A program made the translations under genes and the position numbers. A stretch of 16,634 bases of DNA from Hyphomicrobiales bacterium (lineage in GTDB: Bacteria > Pseudomonadota > Alphaproteobacteria > Rhizobiales > JAJFHC01), in NCBI GenBank assembly GCA_021775835.1, contig JAJFHC010000302.1:1-16634 (forward strand), written 5' to 3'. A model generated the notes under the pieces. The model searched no databases and was not told the DNA's origin. It saw nothing but the letters and a program-made list of their open reading frames with translations. Below, one piece after another: positions 15,596-16,634 of this stretch (positions are counted from its first letter, which is position 1; each line of letters begins with the position of its first letter).

Positions 15596-15662
15596 GATCA
15601 GCGTGCGCGTCTGAACGCACCCCGGGAACTGTCAGAGGCTCTCCAAGCTGGATGGGGGAATA

Positions 15663-16634
15663 ATGGCTGATATCACCGGTACGAATAGTGACGACCTTCT
15701 GGTCGGCACCAACGATGATGATGAAATTACCGCAAAAGGTGGCGACGACCTCATAATATCGGGGTCGGGCGACGACACGATCAAGGCCGGGTCGGGAGAC
15801 GATGTCGTGTTCAGCGGATCGGGTGATGACACGATCAAGGCCGGGTCGGGAGACGATGTCGTTTTCAGCGGATCGGGTGACGATACGATCAAGGCGGGTT
15901 CCGGCGACGACTTTGTTGTCAGTGGATTGGGCGACGACATCATTATTGCCGGAGCCGGTGACGACATCGTCATCGCGGGATCGGGCGACGACCTGATCAA
16001 AGGCGGCGGCGGTGACGACTGGCTGGTCGGGGGATCCGGAAATGACACCATTCTCGGGGGTTCCGGCGACGACGTCATTTTCGGCGGTTCAGGCGATGAT
16101 TATCTCAACGGCGGTGCAGACGACGACGTCATCATCGGAGGGACCGGCAATGATGTCCTGAAGGGCAAGTCCGGCGACGACATTCTGGCTGCCGGTTCCG
16201 GCGACGACACCGCCCTGGGCGGATCGGGCGATGACGCGATTTGGGGCGGTTCCGGAGAAGACGAGGTTGAAGGCGGTGCAGGTTCGGATTACGTGGATGC
16301 CGGGTCAGGCGATGACGAGGCAACATACGTCGTATCCAAGAATGCCGGCGACAGCGACTTCTATGACGGCGGAAAAAACACCGATACCCTCAATCTGGTG
16401 CTGACGCAGGCCGAAGCGGCGGACCCCACGGTTCAAGCTGACATCGCCGCGTTTGAAGCTTTCCTTCTCGCCAACAACAACCCGAATTCGACGAACGGAC
16501 CGGTCTTCCAGTTTACGGCCTTCGACCTCCAGGTCAGAAACTTTGAGATACTGAACGTCGATGTGGTCGGGGGCGGACAGGTCGATCCTGATGCCGTGGA
16601 CGACGTTACGTCCACCGGCGAAGACAACAGCATC
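15663..16634 (+). CDS. Large RTX calcium-binding protein, N-terminal part
   Basis: An open frame of 324 codons that starts at the ATG at 15663 (GGGGGA just upstream) and runs off the window. After only four residues the protein enters about 24 glycine- and aspartate-rich nonapeptides (about residues 5-218) of the form GSGDDTIxx or GGSGDDVIx. These are RTX repeats, which fold into a calcium-loaded beta-roll outside the cell. Residues 219-310 form a non-repetitive region (ending FEILNVDVVGGGQVD). AVDDVTSTGEDNS at 311-323 looks like the start of a cadherin-like tandem-95 or VCBS domain. There is no N-terminal signal peptide; RTX proteins usually leave by type I secretion using a C-terminal signal, which would lie outside the window. 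An adhesin or surface-layer role is likely but unproven. Confidence 0.88.
   Translation, partial: MADITGTNSDDLLVGTNDDDEITAKGGDDLIISGSGDDTIKAGSGDDVVFSGSGDDTIKAGSGDDVVFSGSGDDTIKAGSGDDFVVSGLGDDIIIAGAGDDIVIAGSGDDLIKGGGGDDWLVGGSGNDTILGGSGDDVIFGGSGDDYLNGGADDDVIIGGTGNDVLKGKSGDDILAAGSGDDTALGGSGDDAIWGGSGEDEVEGGAGSDYVDAGSGDDEATYVVSKNAGDSDFYDGGKNTDTLNLVLTQAEAADPTVQADIAAFEAFLLANNNPNSTNGPVFQFTAFDLQVRNFEILNVDVVGGGQVDPDAVDDVTSTGEDNSI
15759..15920 (+). repeat. Three tandem 54-base units in the RTX coding region
   Basis: Units at 15759-15812, 15813-15866 and 15867-15920 each encode 18 residues, SGSGDDTIKAGSGDDVVF or close to it. Units 1 and 2 encode the same peptide and differ only at a few bases; unit 3 diverges in its second half. 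The near identity at DNA level points to recent duplication or gene conversion inside the array. Confidence 0.85.

Larger units (their letters stand above)
15108..15662. other. Long regulatory gap between LuxR-type and RTX genes
   Basis: This 555-base region is AT-richer than the genes around it and holds no clear conserved gene. On the minus strand it contains a possible 27-codon frame (15252-15335) with GGAGTGAAAC just before its ATG. It also has a perfect inverted repeat, GGAACAA (15228-15234) with TTGTTCC (15242-15248). Nearer the RTX gene lie a CRP-type palindrome, a TTGACA hexamer (15518-15523) whose best -10 partner is poor (TCTGCT, 15542-15547), and a terminator-like hairpin. The layout suggests complex control of the RTX gene. 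Confidence 0.5.

Noticed and set aside
15632..16078. A minus-strand frame rich in Ser-Ser-Pro-Asp-Pro repeats
   Set aside because: It is the reverse reading of the RTX repeats; the plus-strand frame explains the repetition.
15740..16320. Repeated short units that might suggest a CRISPR array
   Set aside because: The units are in codon frame, lack unique spacers of constant length, and encode calcium-binding nonapeptides.

Overview
The window looks like a chromosomal segment of an alphaproteobacterium, probably from the Hyphomicrobiales or Rhodospirillales. The reasons are the order rplM-rpsI-argC with a short type-2 ArgC, an S9 with an N-terminal extension, the order alaC-hom-glpX-recJ, a class I PHA synthase, GC-rich coding DNA and paired GC-rich palindromic repeats. 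The genus cannot be told from the sequence alone.

Left part (1-2700). A CoA-binding (YccU-type) gene runs off the left edge on the minus strand, behind a crotonase-family gene of the ECHDC3 type in which both catalytic glutamates are replaced. A PaaI-type hotdog thioesterase is divergent from them. Next comes the ribosomal operon rplM-rpsI, with a good sigma-70 promoter, a strong leader hairpin starting near the predicted transcript start, and a clean intrinsic terminator.

Middle part (2700-11700). argC (arginine synthesis) is followed by an inverted pair of GC-rich palindromes. phaC (polyhydroxyalkanoate synthase, minus strand) comes next. Divergent from it is a compact plus-strand run: alaC-type aminotransferase, hom (overlapping alaC by ATGA), glpX and recJ. 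These serve amino-acid synthesis, gluconeogenesis or the Calvin-type sugar cycle, and DNA repair. A tRNA-Glu(TTC) gene with its own promoter ends this core section.

Right part (11700-16634). This part looks accessory: looser spacing, alternating strands, and long AT-richer gaps. It holds a SapC-family gene, a PAPS-type sulfotransferase, a LuxR-type regulator, and, divergent from the regulator, the start of a large RTX protein. The RTX gene opens directly with about 24 calcium-binding nonapeptides and then enters what looks like a cadherin-like (tandem-95) domain at the window edge. The 555-base gap between regulator and RTX gene carries a perfect CRP-type palindrome flanked by further half-sites, a perfect TTGACA hexamer, and a terminator-like hairpin upstream of the RTX start codon. 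The best candidate for something new is this region: a surface or secreted RTX giant with a dedicated regulator and an attenuated leader, possibly linked to the sulfotransferase and SapC genes. That link is inferred from neighbourhood only.
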